From an uncultured Pirellula sp. (GTDB taxonomy: Bacteria; Planctomycetota; Planctomycetia; Pirellulales; Pirellulaceae): 46,509 bases of DNA. Shown in pieces: positions 25,769 to 34,997 of the stretch. The stretch lies in assembly GCA_903892355.1 (NCBI GenBank), contig CAITIE010000140.1, positions 1-46,509 on the forward strand. The letters run 5' to 3'. The notes beneath the pieces were generated by a model that was not told the DNA's origin, searched no databases, and saw only the letters and a list, made by a program, of their open reading frames with translations. The stretch's first letter is position 1. Each line of letters starts with the position of its first letter. The translations under genes and the position numbers were made by a program.

Positions 25769-27250
25769 ATGGCAGAAGAAATACGGTTCCCGCGTTTGGG
25801 ATGGTCGATGGAAGAAGGCCGGTTTGTAGGCTGGTTGCGGAAGAGTGGCGACACGATTCGCGAAGGAGAGCCGCTGTTCGAGATGGAGGGAGAGAAAGCT
25901 GTTCAGGAGATTGAGTCGGTGGGTTCGGGGATTCTGTTCATTCCACCTACGGCCCCGGAGCCAGATAGCGTCTTGGGAGTAGGAGCGGTGTTGGGGTATT
26001 TGTTAGCGCCAGGCGAAGTCCCTCCGGGTGAAGCGGGTGGTCCTATCGCAAGTGTGGGTGGGGCTAAAACAGATGGCAGCAATCATGATCGATCGCCGCA
26101 AGAGCAACTGCTTGCAGGTGGTTTGGGATTACCCGAGGAAGAATTGCCTCAGGATGACTCGGACACCAGTGAACAAGGAGTCGAAGGAACTTCGTCGCCG
26201 GGTGGGCCTGCTTCGCCATCGGTTCGTCGGCAGGCAAGGCAGTTGGGGGTGGATATTGCACGGGTGGTCGGCAGCGGTCGATCGGGTCGTGTGACGGCAG
26301 CGGATGTGGCGCGTCATTCTCGAAGTGAGGTGGATACAGCGATCCTCGAGATCGAGTCGGAGGAAATGGCTTCGCAGAGGGATGCTTCCACGGATACGAT
26401 GGATTCGGTACAGGGCAAGACTGCATCGCCGCGTGCCCGACGAGCCGCCAAGGCGTTGGGGATTGATTGGCGGGATGTACCCGGGAGCGGTCACAGCGGT
26501 CGCGTGCGGGAAGCGGACGTGGTGGGGGCTGTGCGAGGCCAATCGCCGAAACCGACCAGTTCGTCGTCATCGAGCAAGCGTTTTGGGCCGCGGCGCAAGG
26601 CGATTGCGGATCGATTGCGAGCGAGTCAGAGTGCGACGGTACCGGTGACGTTGCATACGGTTGCCGACGTGACAGGTTTGGTGGCTTATCGGGAGCAGCA
26701 GAAGGTCTTGCAGTCGAGTTATGTACCGGCGTACACCGATTTGATCGCGAAGTTGTTGGCGGTGGTATTGGATCGTCATCCGGCGATGGCCGTCCGTTGG
26801 AATGGGGATCATACCGATTTGGACGAGGTACCTCAGGATGCGTTCCACATTGGGATCGCGGTGGATACCCCGGATGGTTTATTGGTTCCGGTGGTTCGTT
26901 CGGTGGGATCGCGATCGATCGAAAAGGTAGTTGAGGAGTCGCGTCGCTTGATCGCGCGGGCGAGGGAGGGTCGATTGACGCGTGAGGAGATGAGTGGCGG
27001 GGTAATGACGATCACGAATTTGGGCGCTTATGGGATCGATGGTTTCACCCCGATCATCAATTTGCCCGAGATTGCGATCTTAGGATTGGGCGCGATCCGC
27101 CGCGAGCCGGTCTTTCGAGAGGGGGATCGGGTCGAGGCACGCGATCGCATGGTATTGAGTTTGACGTTCGATCACGCCGCCATCGACGGCGCCCCCGCCG
27201 CCGCGTTCTTAAAGGACATCGTCAACACCATCGAAGGCATGACGTTGTAG
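25769..27250 (+). CDS. Dihydrolipoamide acyltransferase (E2) with two peripheral subunit-binding domains
   Basis: A 493-residue E2. The lipoyl domain (1-80) has its lipoylation site at Lys43 in EGEKAVQE. Two peripheral subunit-binding domains follow: 148-181 (SPSVRRQARQLGVD...GSGRSGRVTAADV) and 219-252 (SPRARRAAKALGID...GSGHSGRVREADV). The catalytic acyltransferase domain spans about 268-493, with the active-site motif DHAAIDG (His469, Asp473, Gly474). Low-complexity Ser/Pro/Glu linkers separate the domains. Start and RBS (GGAGG) overlap the end of the E1 gene, showing tight coupling. The complex would yield acyl-CoA. No E3 (dihydrolipoamide dehydrogenase) gene is present in the window, so it must be shared from elsewhere. 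This is the last gene of the island. Confidence 0.94.
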   Translation: MAEEIRFPRLGWSMEEGRFVGWLRKSGDTIREGEPLFEMEGEKAVQEIESVGSGILFIPPTAPEPDSVLGVGAVLGYLLAPGEVPPGEAGGPIASVGGAKTDGSNHDRSPQEQLLAGGLGLPEEELPQDDSDTSEQGVEGTSSPGGPASPSVRRQARQLGVDIARVVGSGRSGRVTAADVARHSRSEVDTAILEIESEEMASQRDASTDTMDSVQGKTASPRARRAAKALGIDWRDVPGSGHSGRVREADVVGAVRGQSPKPTSSSSSSKRFGPRRKAIADRLRASQSATVPVTLHTVADVTGLVAYREQQKVLQSSYVPAYTDLIAKLLAVVLDRHPAMAVRWNGDHTDLDEVPQDAFHIGIAVDTPDGLLVPVVRSVGSRSIEKVVEESRRLIARAREGRLTREEMSGGVMTITNLGAYGIDGFTPIINLPEIAILGLGAIRREPVFREGDRVEARDRMVLSLTFDHAAIDGAPAAAFLKDIVNTIEGMTL

Positions 27251-28525
27251 GAGGTATCGATTCAGCAAGTTTCAGCCTACCTGCATTTCCTGCCACCGAT
27301 TAGTGTGGATTAGTGCCAATTAGTGTTCCTAAACCTACGAAACACTAATCTTCACTAATCCACACTAATCAATTGGAACGATCAAACGCTGGGGGCCAAA
27401 ATCCTTTGTCCCTCGATTTAGAAACAAACACAGAGTCGCAGAGGGCACCGAGAATTTGGATCTGGTGCCTTGTGCGATTTTTGGAAAAGGCCAAACCGCA
27501 AATAACCTGCCCTTCCTTTCACCGATTAGCGAAGATTAGTGCCGATTAGTGTTCCCAAAACTACGAACCACTAATCTTCACTAATCCACACTAATAAATC
27601 GGAACGATCAAACGCTGGGAGTCAGAACCCTTCGTACCCCGATTCGCGTTATCTCGGTGGTCTCCGTGCGTCTACTGTTCCAAACTCTGACTTGATGCAG
27701 CAGGATAGAAATAAACACAGAGAGACAGAGGATATGGAGAATACGGATCTGGTGGTTTGATCTTGACTAGTGGTGGGGGATAGCGGGTTTCGGCGTCCAG
27801 TTGCCACTTGCTCACACGCGTGGCTCGGATGGGGCGCGGAGTCGCTCGCACTAATAATGCATCACTTTGGCTATTCGAGGGGGAAAGATTCGCACCCCGA
27901 TTCTTGATCACGGTGTCTCAGTGTTTCAATATTGCTGTTGGATTTCCGATCCGGAAGAAACAAAGAAACACGGAGACACGGAGAATACGGATCCGGTGTT
28001 TTGCCCTTTTTTAAAAAGGCTAAGCTGCTCGCCACTTTGACTTCCTTTCACCGATTAGCGAAGATTAGTGCCGATTAGTGTTCCCAAAACTACGAACCAC
28101 TAATCTTCACTAATCCACGCTAATCAATTGAGACGATCAAACGCTGGGGGTCAAATTGTTCGCACCCCGATTCGTGTTATCTCGGTGGTCTCCGTGCCTC
28201 TACTGTTCCAAAGTCTGACTTGATGCAGCAGGATAGAAATAAACACAGAGAGACAGAGGATACGGAGAATACGGATCTGGTGGTTTGATCTTGACTAGTG
28301 GCGGGGGATGGCGGGTTTCGGCGTCCAGTTGCCACTTGCTCACACGCGTGGCTCGGATGGGGGCAACCGCGGGGGAATTAGGTGAGAAATACTTGTGGAC
28401 AGCCGGGATATTTAGCAAGATCCACTGCATGTCCTTCGCGTTCTTCGCGCCTTCGCGTGAGATGAAATATTAGGCGGCGTCCAGTTGCCACTTGCTGACA
28501 CGCGTGGCTCGGATGGTTGACTGTG
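27251..28525. repeat. Intergenic island of interspersed repeats (ATTAGTG, CACAGAG, TTCGCG and GGCGTCCAG families)
   Basis: No gene is supported in these 1275 bp. Family 1 is a long inverted repeat of GATTAGTG units facing CACTAATC units around a short loop, at about 27293-27400, 27514-27625 and 28043-28155. Family 2 contains AAACACAGAGAGACAGAGGA-like A/G-rich sequence at 27421-27468, 27705-27770, 27955-28005 and 28235-28300. Family 3 is CTTCGCGTTCTTCGCG near 28434-28462. Family 4 is GGCGTCCAGTTGCCACTTGC, ending in ACGCGTGGCTCGGATGG, at about 27797, 28320 and 28474. A block of about 325 bp (27510-27832) is duplicated at 28038-28360 with an offset of about 528. The region separates the convergent E2 and DUF1501 genes. 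Confidence 0.9.
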
Positions 28526-29962
28526 TCAGGCTAAGATATCATGGACGATGCGGCCGTGGACGTCGGTCAGTCGGAAGTCACGGCCGGAATAGCGGTACGT
28601 TAATTTCTCGTGGTCGATCCCCATCAAATGCAATAACGTCGCATGAAGGTCATGAACATGGACCTTGTTCTCGATCGCCGCAAAACCAAACTCGTCCGTC
28701 GCTCCATACGCCATCCCTCCACGGACTCCACCACCCGCCAACCAAACTGAAAAACCATGGTTGTTGTGGTCCCGGCCCTTGGCTCCCTCCGATACCGGCG
28801 TCCGTCCAAACTCACCGCCCCACAAGATCAACGTGTCCTCGAACAACCCGCGCGCCTTCAAGTCCTTGATCAACGCCGCGATCGGTTGATCGACCGCTTG
28901 TGCTTTCTTTGCATGGTCCGCGATGTTGTCGTGATCGTCCCACGGTTGGCCATTCCCATAGAAGACTTGGACCATCCGAACCCCACGCTCCACCAAACGC
29001 CGCGCCGCTAGACAACCATCCGCAAACTCACCCTTGCCATACGCATCACGGGTGGCTTGCGTCTCTTGATTCAAATCAAACACGTCTTGCGCTTCGGTTT
29101 GCATCCGAAACGCCATCTCCAGCGATTGGATCCTGGCCTCCAACGGATTGTCACTCCCACCACGGTCCTCTAAATGCAGCTCATTGAGCTGCTTGAGCAG
29201 ATCCAGTTGCTCCCGCTGCGCTGTCCTAGTGATCGCTGCATTGTTGATGTCCCGAATCACGTTCTGCGGGTCCATCTTGGAGTTGTTGATCTGGGCGCCT
29301 TGATAGATCCCCGGCAAGAAGCGATTGCCCCACAGCGCTGGACCCACCACCGGCTTGCCAGGACACAGGACCACAAACCCAGGGAGATTTTCGTTCTCGG
29401 TGCCTAATCCATACAGCAACCACGAACCCATCGATGGTCGCGTCGGTTGTGTTTCGCCACTGGTCATCATCAACAACGAGGGTTCATGATTGGGGATGTT
29501 GGTGTGCATCGAACGAATCACGCACAAATCATCCGCGCAGGAGCTCAGGTGCGGGAAGATTTCGCTGATCTCCAATCCTGACTCCCCATGCCGATCGAAT
29601 CGGAATGGGGATTTCATCAAGCCACCTGTCTTCCGCTCGGTCTTAAGATCGGCTCCAGGGGGGCGTTGGCCATCGTACTTGGTCAACGATGGCTTAGGGT
29701 CAAACGTGTCGACTTGGGATGGCCCACCGTTCATGAACAAGTGGATGATCCGTTTCGCTCGTGGACGAAACATCGGGGGCTTAGGAGCCAGCGGATTCTG
29801 CGATCCGCTGGACGAGGAATGCTCCTCGGCAAGCAATCCCTGCTGACCCAAAATCCCTGCCAAACCGAGGGCACCGATCCCTGTGCCAAATCGCTGGAGC
29901 AACGCACGGCGCGAAACACCACCGAACGATTGGGAAGCAAGTTGCGATTGCAGGATTATCAT
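28526..29962 (-). CDS. DUF1501 (sulfatase-like) exported protein, paired with cytochrome protein at 30070
   Basis: A 478-residue DUF1501 protein. The N-terminus SRRALLQRFG followed by a Gly/Ala/Leu segment is a twin-arginine signal, so Tat export of a folded protein is likely. Family landmarks are HLFMNGGPSQVDTFDPKP, SEIFPHL, RSMHTNIPNHEPS, VQVFYGNGQPWDDH and WGGEFGRTP...KGRDHNNHGFS. The metal-site-like Asp/His residues resemble alkaline phosphatase/sulfatase folds. DUF1501 genes are regularly adjacent to planctomycete cytochrome DUF1549/DUF1553 genes; here it lies 107 bp downstream of one on the same strand. The biochemical role of the family is not established. The downstream side is the repeat island. 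Confidence 0.92.
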   Translation of the reverse strand: MIILQSQLASQSFGGVSRRALLQRFGTGIGALGLAGILGQQGLLAEEHSSSSGSQNPLAPKPPMFRPRAKRIIHLFMNGGPSQVDTFDPKPSLTKYDGQRPPGADLKTERKTGGLMKSPFRFDRHGESGLEISEIFPHLSSCADDLCVIRSMHTNIPNHEPSLLMMTSGETQPTRPSMGSWLLYGLGTENENLPGFVVLCPGKPVVGPALWGNRFLPGIYQGAQINNSKMDPQNVIRDINNAAITRTAQREQLDLLKQLNELHLEDRGGSDNPLEARIQSLEMAFRMQTEAQDVFDLNQETQATRDAYGKGEFADGCLAARRLVERGVRMVQVFYGNGQPWDDHDNIADHAKKAQAVDQPIAALIKDLKARGLFEDTLILWGGEFGRTPVSEGAKGRDHNNHGFSVWLAGGGVRGGMAYGATDEFGFAAIENKVHVHDLHATLLHLMGIDHEKLTYRYSGRDFRLTDVHGRIVHDILA

Positions 29963-30069
29963 GGCACAAGGTTATCTTCAGTTCGTAGTTGCTAAAAAGC
30001 CATCTTCGTTTTGCGACGAGTGTCGCTGTCGAGGGGATGGTTGCTGCCAGTGGCTAGGCTCTCGATCGT

Positions 30070-33000
30070 TTAATCCAAATACATAAACTCATTGCTACCG
30101 AGCAACGCTTGCGCGTAACGCTCCCACCGCGACAACTGGTTTTGTTTTTTCTCTTCCTCGGATTCATCAAATTGCAAGTAACGCAAACCGAGTTGCAATT
30201 CGCGATCGCTCACGGGCCGTCCAAAGGCGAGGGCGTAACCCATGCGGATCTGATCTTCAAGGTTTGGCCCAGCATCTTTTTGGATGCGAGCTGCGAACGC
30301 TTTGGACTGTTCGATCATGAATGGGCTGTTGAGAACAAACAGTTGCTGTTGTGGTACGGTTGTTTCGGCTCGGGTCGAAGCGGTGATATTCGCATCCGGG
30401 AAATCGAAGAGGCGAAGCATGTTGTCCAGTTCGTGCCGACTAATAAAGGCATAGACCGTACGTCGATTGTTGCTGGCATCCGCCAAATTGGTCGAGGGAC
30501 CTTGGAGTTTCCCATCGAGCCGTCCCGAAGTTGCTAGTAGTGCATCGCGCCATGCTTCGACGTCCAAACGGCGTCGATTCATTCTCCAAAGATAGCGATT
30601 GTCCGCATCGCGTTGCATGTTGGCTTCGTCGCGATCGGAGCTGAGTTGGTAGGTAGCTGCAAGCATGATTTCGCGGTGCAACGATTTGATGGACCAGCCA
30701 CTTTCCATAAATCGCAACGTCAAGTAATCGAGGAGTTCCGGATGGGTCGGTGGCTCCCCGAGCTTTCCAAAATTGTCCGGGGTTCCGACCAGACCGCGAC
30801 CGAAATGATGTTGCCATACGCGGTTGACGATCACGCGAGCGGTCAGCGGGTTGTCTCGCGATGCGATCGCGTTCGCTAGTTCCAGTCGACCGCTCCCTTT
30901 CGAGAATGATGGCGGTTCGTCGCTGCTGAGCACTTTGAGGAATCGCCGCGGTGCCAGTTCTCCTTGATTGGCTGGATTTCCGCGAACCATGACCTTCAAG
31001 TCGGAGGGGTTGGATTCCGCGATGACGTGGGCAACCGGGTACATCGTAGGAGCCTCGCGGCGCAACTGCTCCAGTTCGGAGCGTTGGTTAACTAATGCGC
31101 CTCGGATATCTTCGGGAAGTCGCATTTCAAGATCCTGAAGCGTCATTACAAAGAGACCTTTTTCACCGAAGACTTCGGCCAGAAGATCGGTTTGACCGAC
31201 TTGGATGTCGGTGGGTGTTTCGGTGTAAACGAGGAATTGGATCGTCGCATTCGCCCCGCAATCGCCACCTTGATCGCTACCGCTGTTATCTAGACCACCG
31301 ATCGCTCGGAAGCGTTGGGTTCCTTCGGGTAGGTCGTACGTGATGACCGAGGTGGAGTGCGTGCCGATTCCGTTAGAGTACGATTTTCCAGCCACGCGAA
31401 GAGGTTGGCCACTGACATTGGTGTTGATGTTGACATTGCCAAACGTGGTCGTCACCGACCGCCATTTCAAGTTAGTGAGCGGGATTTCTCCGGATGCGGT
31501 GGTCAGGGTGGGCTCCAGCCAATCCGCGTGATCGCAACTGGGTCCATTGCCACCATCGTTGACGACCAAGATCAATTCTTTAGCACCGTTGAGATCGACA
31601 TCGATGTTGGTAGTTGGTTGCGTCCGCGTTACGTTCGGGCTGGTGAAACGCGCGTTGCCTGTTTCTGTTTTTTGGGAGAGGAGCGATTGCTCCTCGGGGG
31701 TTAGCACCCCATCCCTTTGTCGGAGCAGTAGGGCAAGGTGTTGCTGGAACGCGTTCGCGGCCGATGTGAGCGATACATCCCGAGCAGGATCATCGGCATT
31801 TCCGCTGTTTATGGCATCGAACCAAGGTTTGAGTGCCTTGGGGGGTGAGGCAGATTTGGATTTGAGGAAATCGAGCCATTTCTTCAACGTCCCTTCATTC
31901 AGTTCTTCGCCCTTCGCGAATTGAGGGAGTTTCAATGAATTGTCCTTCGATTTCGATTGTTGGAACCGATGGGCGGCGAGCATGTGTCGAGCAACATCTT
32001 CGATCCTGGCTTCGCGCAATTTGGGTCCTTGGGCGGCGATCGTTTGGTTGATCGATTCCTCGAGCTTTTTGATCCTTTGCTGGGCTGAATTGAAGCGGTC
32101 GACTTCAGTGGAAGGGACCAACGGAGCGGTGTGCAATCGGGAACTGTGAAAGACACCCGCGAGCGAATAATAGTCCTGTTGAGGGATCGGATCGAATTTA
32201 TGATCGTGGCAGCGGGCGCAGGAGACAGTGAGGCCGAGGAAGCCACGGGTCAGCGTATCGATGCGATCGTCTAGTTCATCAGCAGCAGCTTTCGCAGCGT
32301 CAGTATTTTTATAGTACTGAGCACCGAGTCCGAAGTATCCCAAAGCGGCGAGGTTGTTCAGGCGATCAGTTTCATCGATCTCCATCACGTCGGCAGCGAT
32401 TTGGTATCGAATGAATCGATCGAGGGGCATGTCGGCATTAAAGGAGGCGATGACCCAATCGCGGAAGCGGTATCCATTGGTATTGGGTTGCACGCTGAAC
32501 GTGTGCGCTTGATCCTCGGAGTAGCGAGCCACATCGAGCCAATAACGACCCCAGCGTTCTCCGTAGGCCTGGGATTGGAGAAGGCGATCGACCACTTTGG
32601 CAAAGGCGTCCGAGGAGGAGTCGGCAAGGAAGGATTCGATTTCGTCGGGGTTTGGAGGGAGCCCTGTCAGATCGAAGGTTGCGCGCCGAATGAGTTCACG
32701 CTTGCCAGCCTTCTGGACCGGGGATAGTTCGTGGGATTCCATTGCCGCTAGGATGAAGTGGTCGATGTTCGACTCTGCCCAATCAGGTCGATGGGTGATT
32801 GGGATCGGAGGCATGCGGGGGGGAACAAAGGACCAGAAGCGGCGAGCTTCATCGAAGTCGATCTCTTTCTTGGTCGGGGTCGGTGTTCCGACGCGAGGAT
32901 CGATTGCTCCTGCATTCACCCAATCGACAAAGTCAGCGATCACACTCTCCGGGAGTTTGCCACGCGGAGGCATCTGGTTCGATTCATAGCGGATGGCTTG

Positions 33001-33291
33001 GATGATCAAGCTCGAGTCGCCTTGATGCGGAACCAGGGCTGGACCGGAATCACCCCCTTGGAGAAGCCCTTGAGCGGTATCGAGAGACAAGCCGCCTTGG
33101 ATGGATTTCGCATCGGTTGCATGGCATTCGTAGCAATGCTCAACGAGGACAGGGCGGATTTTCTTTTCGAAGAAATCCAATTGCTCCGCGTTTGGATTGG
33201 GGCTAGCACTTTGTTGAGCCATCGCAGCGACGGGAACGAGCGCGACGGCAAGTGCGACGAAGGGTAGAAAAAAGCGCAAGGGATGGAGCAT
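30070..33291 (-). CDS. Planctomycete cytochrome (PSCyt1-DUF1549-NPCBM-DUF1553) protein
   Basis: A 1073-residue exported protein with a clear signal peptide (4-25, cleavage after AMAQ). Domains in order: planctomycete cytochrome C (PSCyt1) with heme motif C53-YE-CH (53-57) and a possible axial Met in NQMPPRG; DUF1549 (PSCyt2, about 155-370) with a second CARCH motif; a helical region; an inserted NPCBM-like carbohydrate-binding module about 560-680 (SYSNGIGTHS, RFRAIGGLDN); and DUF1553 (PSD1) to the C-terminus (PLTARVIVNRVWQHHFGRGLV, FRxxxRRRLDxE). Such proteins are proposed to act in periplasmic electron transfer linked to polysaccharide breakdown. The carbohydrate module supports surface glycan contact. 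It is upstream of a DUF1501 gene. Confidence 0.93.
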   Translation of the reverse strand: MLHPLRFFLPFVALAVALVPVAAMAQQSASPNPNAEQLDFFEKKIRPVLVEHCYECHATDAKSIQGGLSLDTAQGLLQGGDSGPALVPHQGDSSLIIQAIRYESNQMPPRGKLPESVIADFVDWVNAGAIDPRVGTPTPTKKEIDFDEARRFWSFVPPRMPPIPITHRPDWAESNIDHFILAAMESHELSPVQKAGKRELIRRATFDLTGLPPNPDEIESFLADSSSDAFAKVVDRLLQSQAYGERWGRYWLDVARYSEDQAHTFSVQPNTNGYRFRDWVIASFNADMPLDRFIRYQIAADVMEIDETDRLNNLAALGYFGLGAQYYKNTDAAKAAADELDDRIDTLTRGFLGLTVSCARCHDHKFDPIPQQDYYSLAGVFHSSRLHTAPLVPSTEVDRFNSAQQRIKKLEESINQTIAAQGPKLREARIEDVARHMLAAHRFQQSKSKDNSLKLPQFAKGEELNEGTLKKWLDFLKSKSASPPKALKPWFDAINSGNADDPARDVSLTSAANAFQQHLALLLRQRDGVLTPEEQSLLSQKTETGNARFTSPNVTRTQPTTNIDVDLNGAKELILVVNDGGNGPSCDHADWLEPTLTTASGEIPLTNLKWRSVTTTFGNVNINTNVSGQPLRVAGKSYSNGIGTHSTSVITYDLPEGTQRFRAIGGLDNSGSDQGGDCGANATIQFLVYTETPTDIQVGQTDLLAEVFGEKGLFVMTLQDLEMRLPEDIRGALVNQRSELEQLRREAPTMYPVAHVIAESNPSDLKVMVRGNPANQGELAPRRFLKVLSSDEPPSFSKGSGRLELANAIASRDNPLTARVIVNRVWQHHFGRGLVGTPDNFGKLGEPPTHPELLDYLTLRFMESGWSIKSLHREIMLAATYQLSSDRDEANMQRDADNRYLWRMNRRRLDVEAWRDALLATSGRLDGKLQGPSTNLADASNNRRTVYAFISRHELDNMLRLFDFPDANITASTRAETTVPQQQLFVLNSPFMIEQSKAFAARIQKDAGPNLEDQIRMGYALAFGRPVSDRELQLGLRYLQFDESEEEKKQNQLSRWERYAQALLGSNEFMYLD

Positions 33292-33444
33292 GCAAATTCT
33301 GCTGCGAAGCGGGGGGCGGGGGTCGTCTGGACGGGAACGCAGTTGGGAGGGACGTTTATTCTAACTCAGTGGGGTGATCCAAGCCATGGTTTTTGGATGG
33401 GCTCGAGCTGAGAGGATTTAAGTTATGTGGTCGGAAAAGCGCGG

Positions 33445-34992
33445 CTATTTGGGCGGGGTTACTTGAAGCCACAGCATGGGCGTCGTGCTGTTAGTCGCGG
33501 TGATCGATTGTTTTTCAGTTTGCCCGGCATGTTGGATTTCGATCGAGAAGGGGACGGAACAAGGGGAGTTTGGCACGATCGATAGTTTGACCTTCTTCTC
33601 CGAATCTTCTTTCATTTTGGAGACGACCGGTTCGCACGTGAATCCAGCGGGCAAGCCTACAACGGAGATGGTGGCATCGTCAGCGAAGCTGAAGGTGCGT
33701 TCGAGCGCGACCTCGACTTCGATCGGTTTGTCGGCGGTGCCAGTGACGATATCGTTTGTGATGGAGCCTTTGACGTGAGGAAGTTCGTTTTCAAGATCGA
33801 TTCGGTACCGGAACGTTGGGCCGAATCGACCGTGAAGATCTCGGACGGCGATCATGTACTTTCCAGCGGCTTGCATCTGATTGCTCAGCACAGGATCGCG
33901 AATCTCCCCTGAGTCTCCTTGTTTGGCGATCGATTTCCCGGCAGGGTCGAGTACTTCGAGGACGGCATCCATGGCTGAGCCGAGTTCCAATGCTCGGGCC
34001 TTGATTTTCCAATGCCCGGCCGCTGTGGTTTCGATCGATAGTACATCTTCGTCGCGAGCGTTATCCATCACGCCAAAAAACGACGATGGGCCAGCGACCG
34101 CGGTAGGGTTGGTCCGGTCGCTGGGTTCAGCAATCGAGGTTGCGTTTTCCGAAAAGCTTTCGGCGGCTTCGTCATAGTCGCCGATCGTGGCGTGCAATCG
34201 ATAGAGGAATTTGTCGCCACCTGCGTACCCGATGGTGCTGTCGGGCGTTTCGGGAAAGGCGAAGACGCGAACCACATAAACATCATCCCTCGGGCACTTG
34301 AATTGCAAGCGAGGGTCCAATCCCAAGGCATCTAGGTTTTGCCCGTACAGGTTACCTTTGGTATCGAGCAATTGAAGCGATGCGTCCATCGGTGATTTCA
34401 GATTGCGATTGCCGTCGATGGATACGGTGAGGAGTTGGTCTTTAGCAAGTCGGATTCCGTAGTGGTCCACATCCCCCGATTTTTGAAGGGCACCGTTAAT
34501 GGTGATTGCAGGGAGGGTGGATGATGCGGCGATATCGATGGTTTGTGGTTGGCGGACATCGTCGTTGGGTTCTACTTCGAGACCTTCGGGGAATCCACCG
34601 ACGATGAATCGCAAGAGAGGTGATGCGACCGACTCGTTGTAAAACCGAACGAAGTGAGCACCGGGCTTGGCATCGGGTGCGATGGTCGCGGAGACTTTAC
34701 CTGCGGTCTCGGTGGCCAGCCACTGCACTTGTGGGGGGGACGACTGCACATGTGAAGAGGACGACCAGATTGAGACCGGCCATTTTTCCCATTTGCCGGG
34801 AAGTTCGATCGTGACCGTCGTACCTCGCATGCCACCGGCGGGCATTAAGCGGGCTGTGTCGGGAGACTGCGCGAGTGCGGGAGCTGTGGGATCGAGGATC
34901 CTTAGGGTTGCTAGAATTAGGAACGCGAGCCAATACAGAGCGCCAGAGCGACGATGCGTCAGCGAGGTGAGACCATTTGTTGCAAGGATCAT
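33445..34992 (-). CDS. Exported pre-peptidase C-terminal (PPC) domain protein, no catalytic domain
   Basis: A 515-residue protein with an N-terminal signal segment (about 16-40, ending near ALAQS). After an Ig-like N-terminal part (RGTTVTIELPGKW, about 50-135) there is a PPC-type beta-sandwich around 145-270, recognisable by EVEPNDDVRQPQ and GDVDHYGIRLAKDQLLTVSI. A second PPC-like part starts at 300, with ARDEDVLSIET. The C-terminal 100 residues are further beta-rich sequence. There is no peptidase domain. Its start is five bases after the upstream DUF1501 stop, so it is the third gene of the operon beginning at 38570. A role in binding or assembly of the exported cytochrome/DUF1501 proteins is inferred from context only. 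Confidence 0.85.
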   Translation of the reverse strand: MILATNGLTSLTHRRSGALYWLAFLILATLRILDPTAPALAQSPDTARLMPAGGMRGTTVTIELPGKWEKWPVSIWSSSSHVQSSPPQVQWLATETAGKVSATIAPDAKPGAHFVRFYNESVASPLLRFIVGGFPEGLEVEPNDDVRQPQTIDIAASSTLPAITINGALQKSGDVDHYGIRLAKDQLLTVSIDGNRNLKSPMDASLQLLDTKGNLYGQNLDALGLDPRLQFKCPRDDVYVVRVFAFPETPDSTIGYAGGDKFLYRLHATIGDYDEAAESFSENATSIAEPSDRTNPTAVAGPSSFFGVMDNARDEDVLSIETTAAGHWKIKARALELGSAMDAVLEVLDPAGKSIAKQGDSGEIRDPVLSNQMQAAGKYMIAVRDLHGRFGPTFRYRIDLENELPHVKGSITNDIVTGTADKPIEVEVALERTFSFADDATISVVGLPAGFTCEPVVSKMKEDSEKKVKLSIVPNSPCSVPFSIEIQHAGQTEKQSITATNSTTPMLWLQVTPPK

Positions 34993-34997
34993 CGCGC

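Noticed and set aside
27251-28525. Possible insertion-sequence remnant or small genes in the repeat island
   Set aside because: No transposase fragment or terminal inverted repeat with target duplication is visible; short open frames there (for example at 27672-27911 and 28200-28430) are copies of the same repeat read in one frame.
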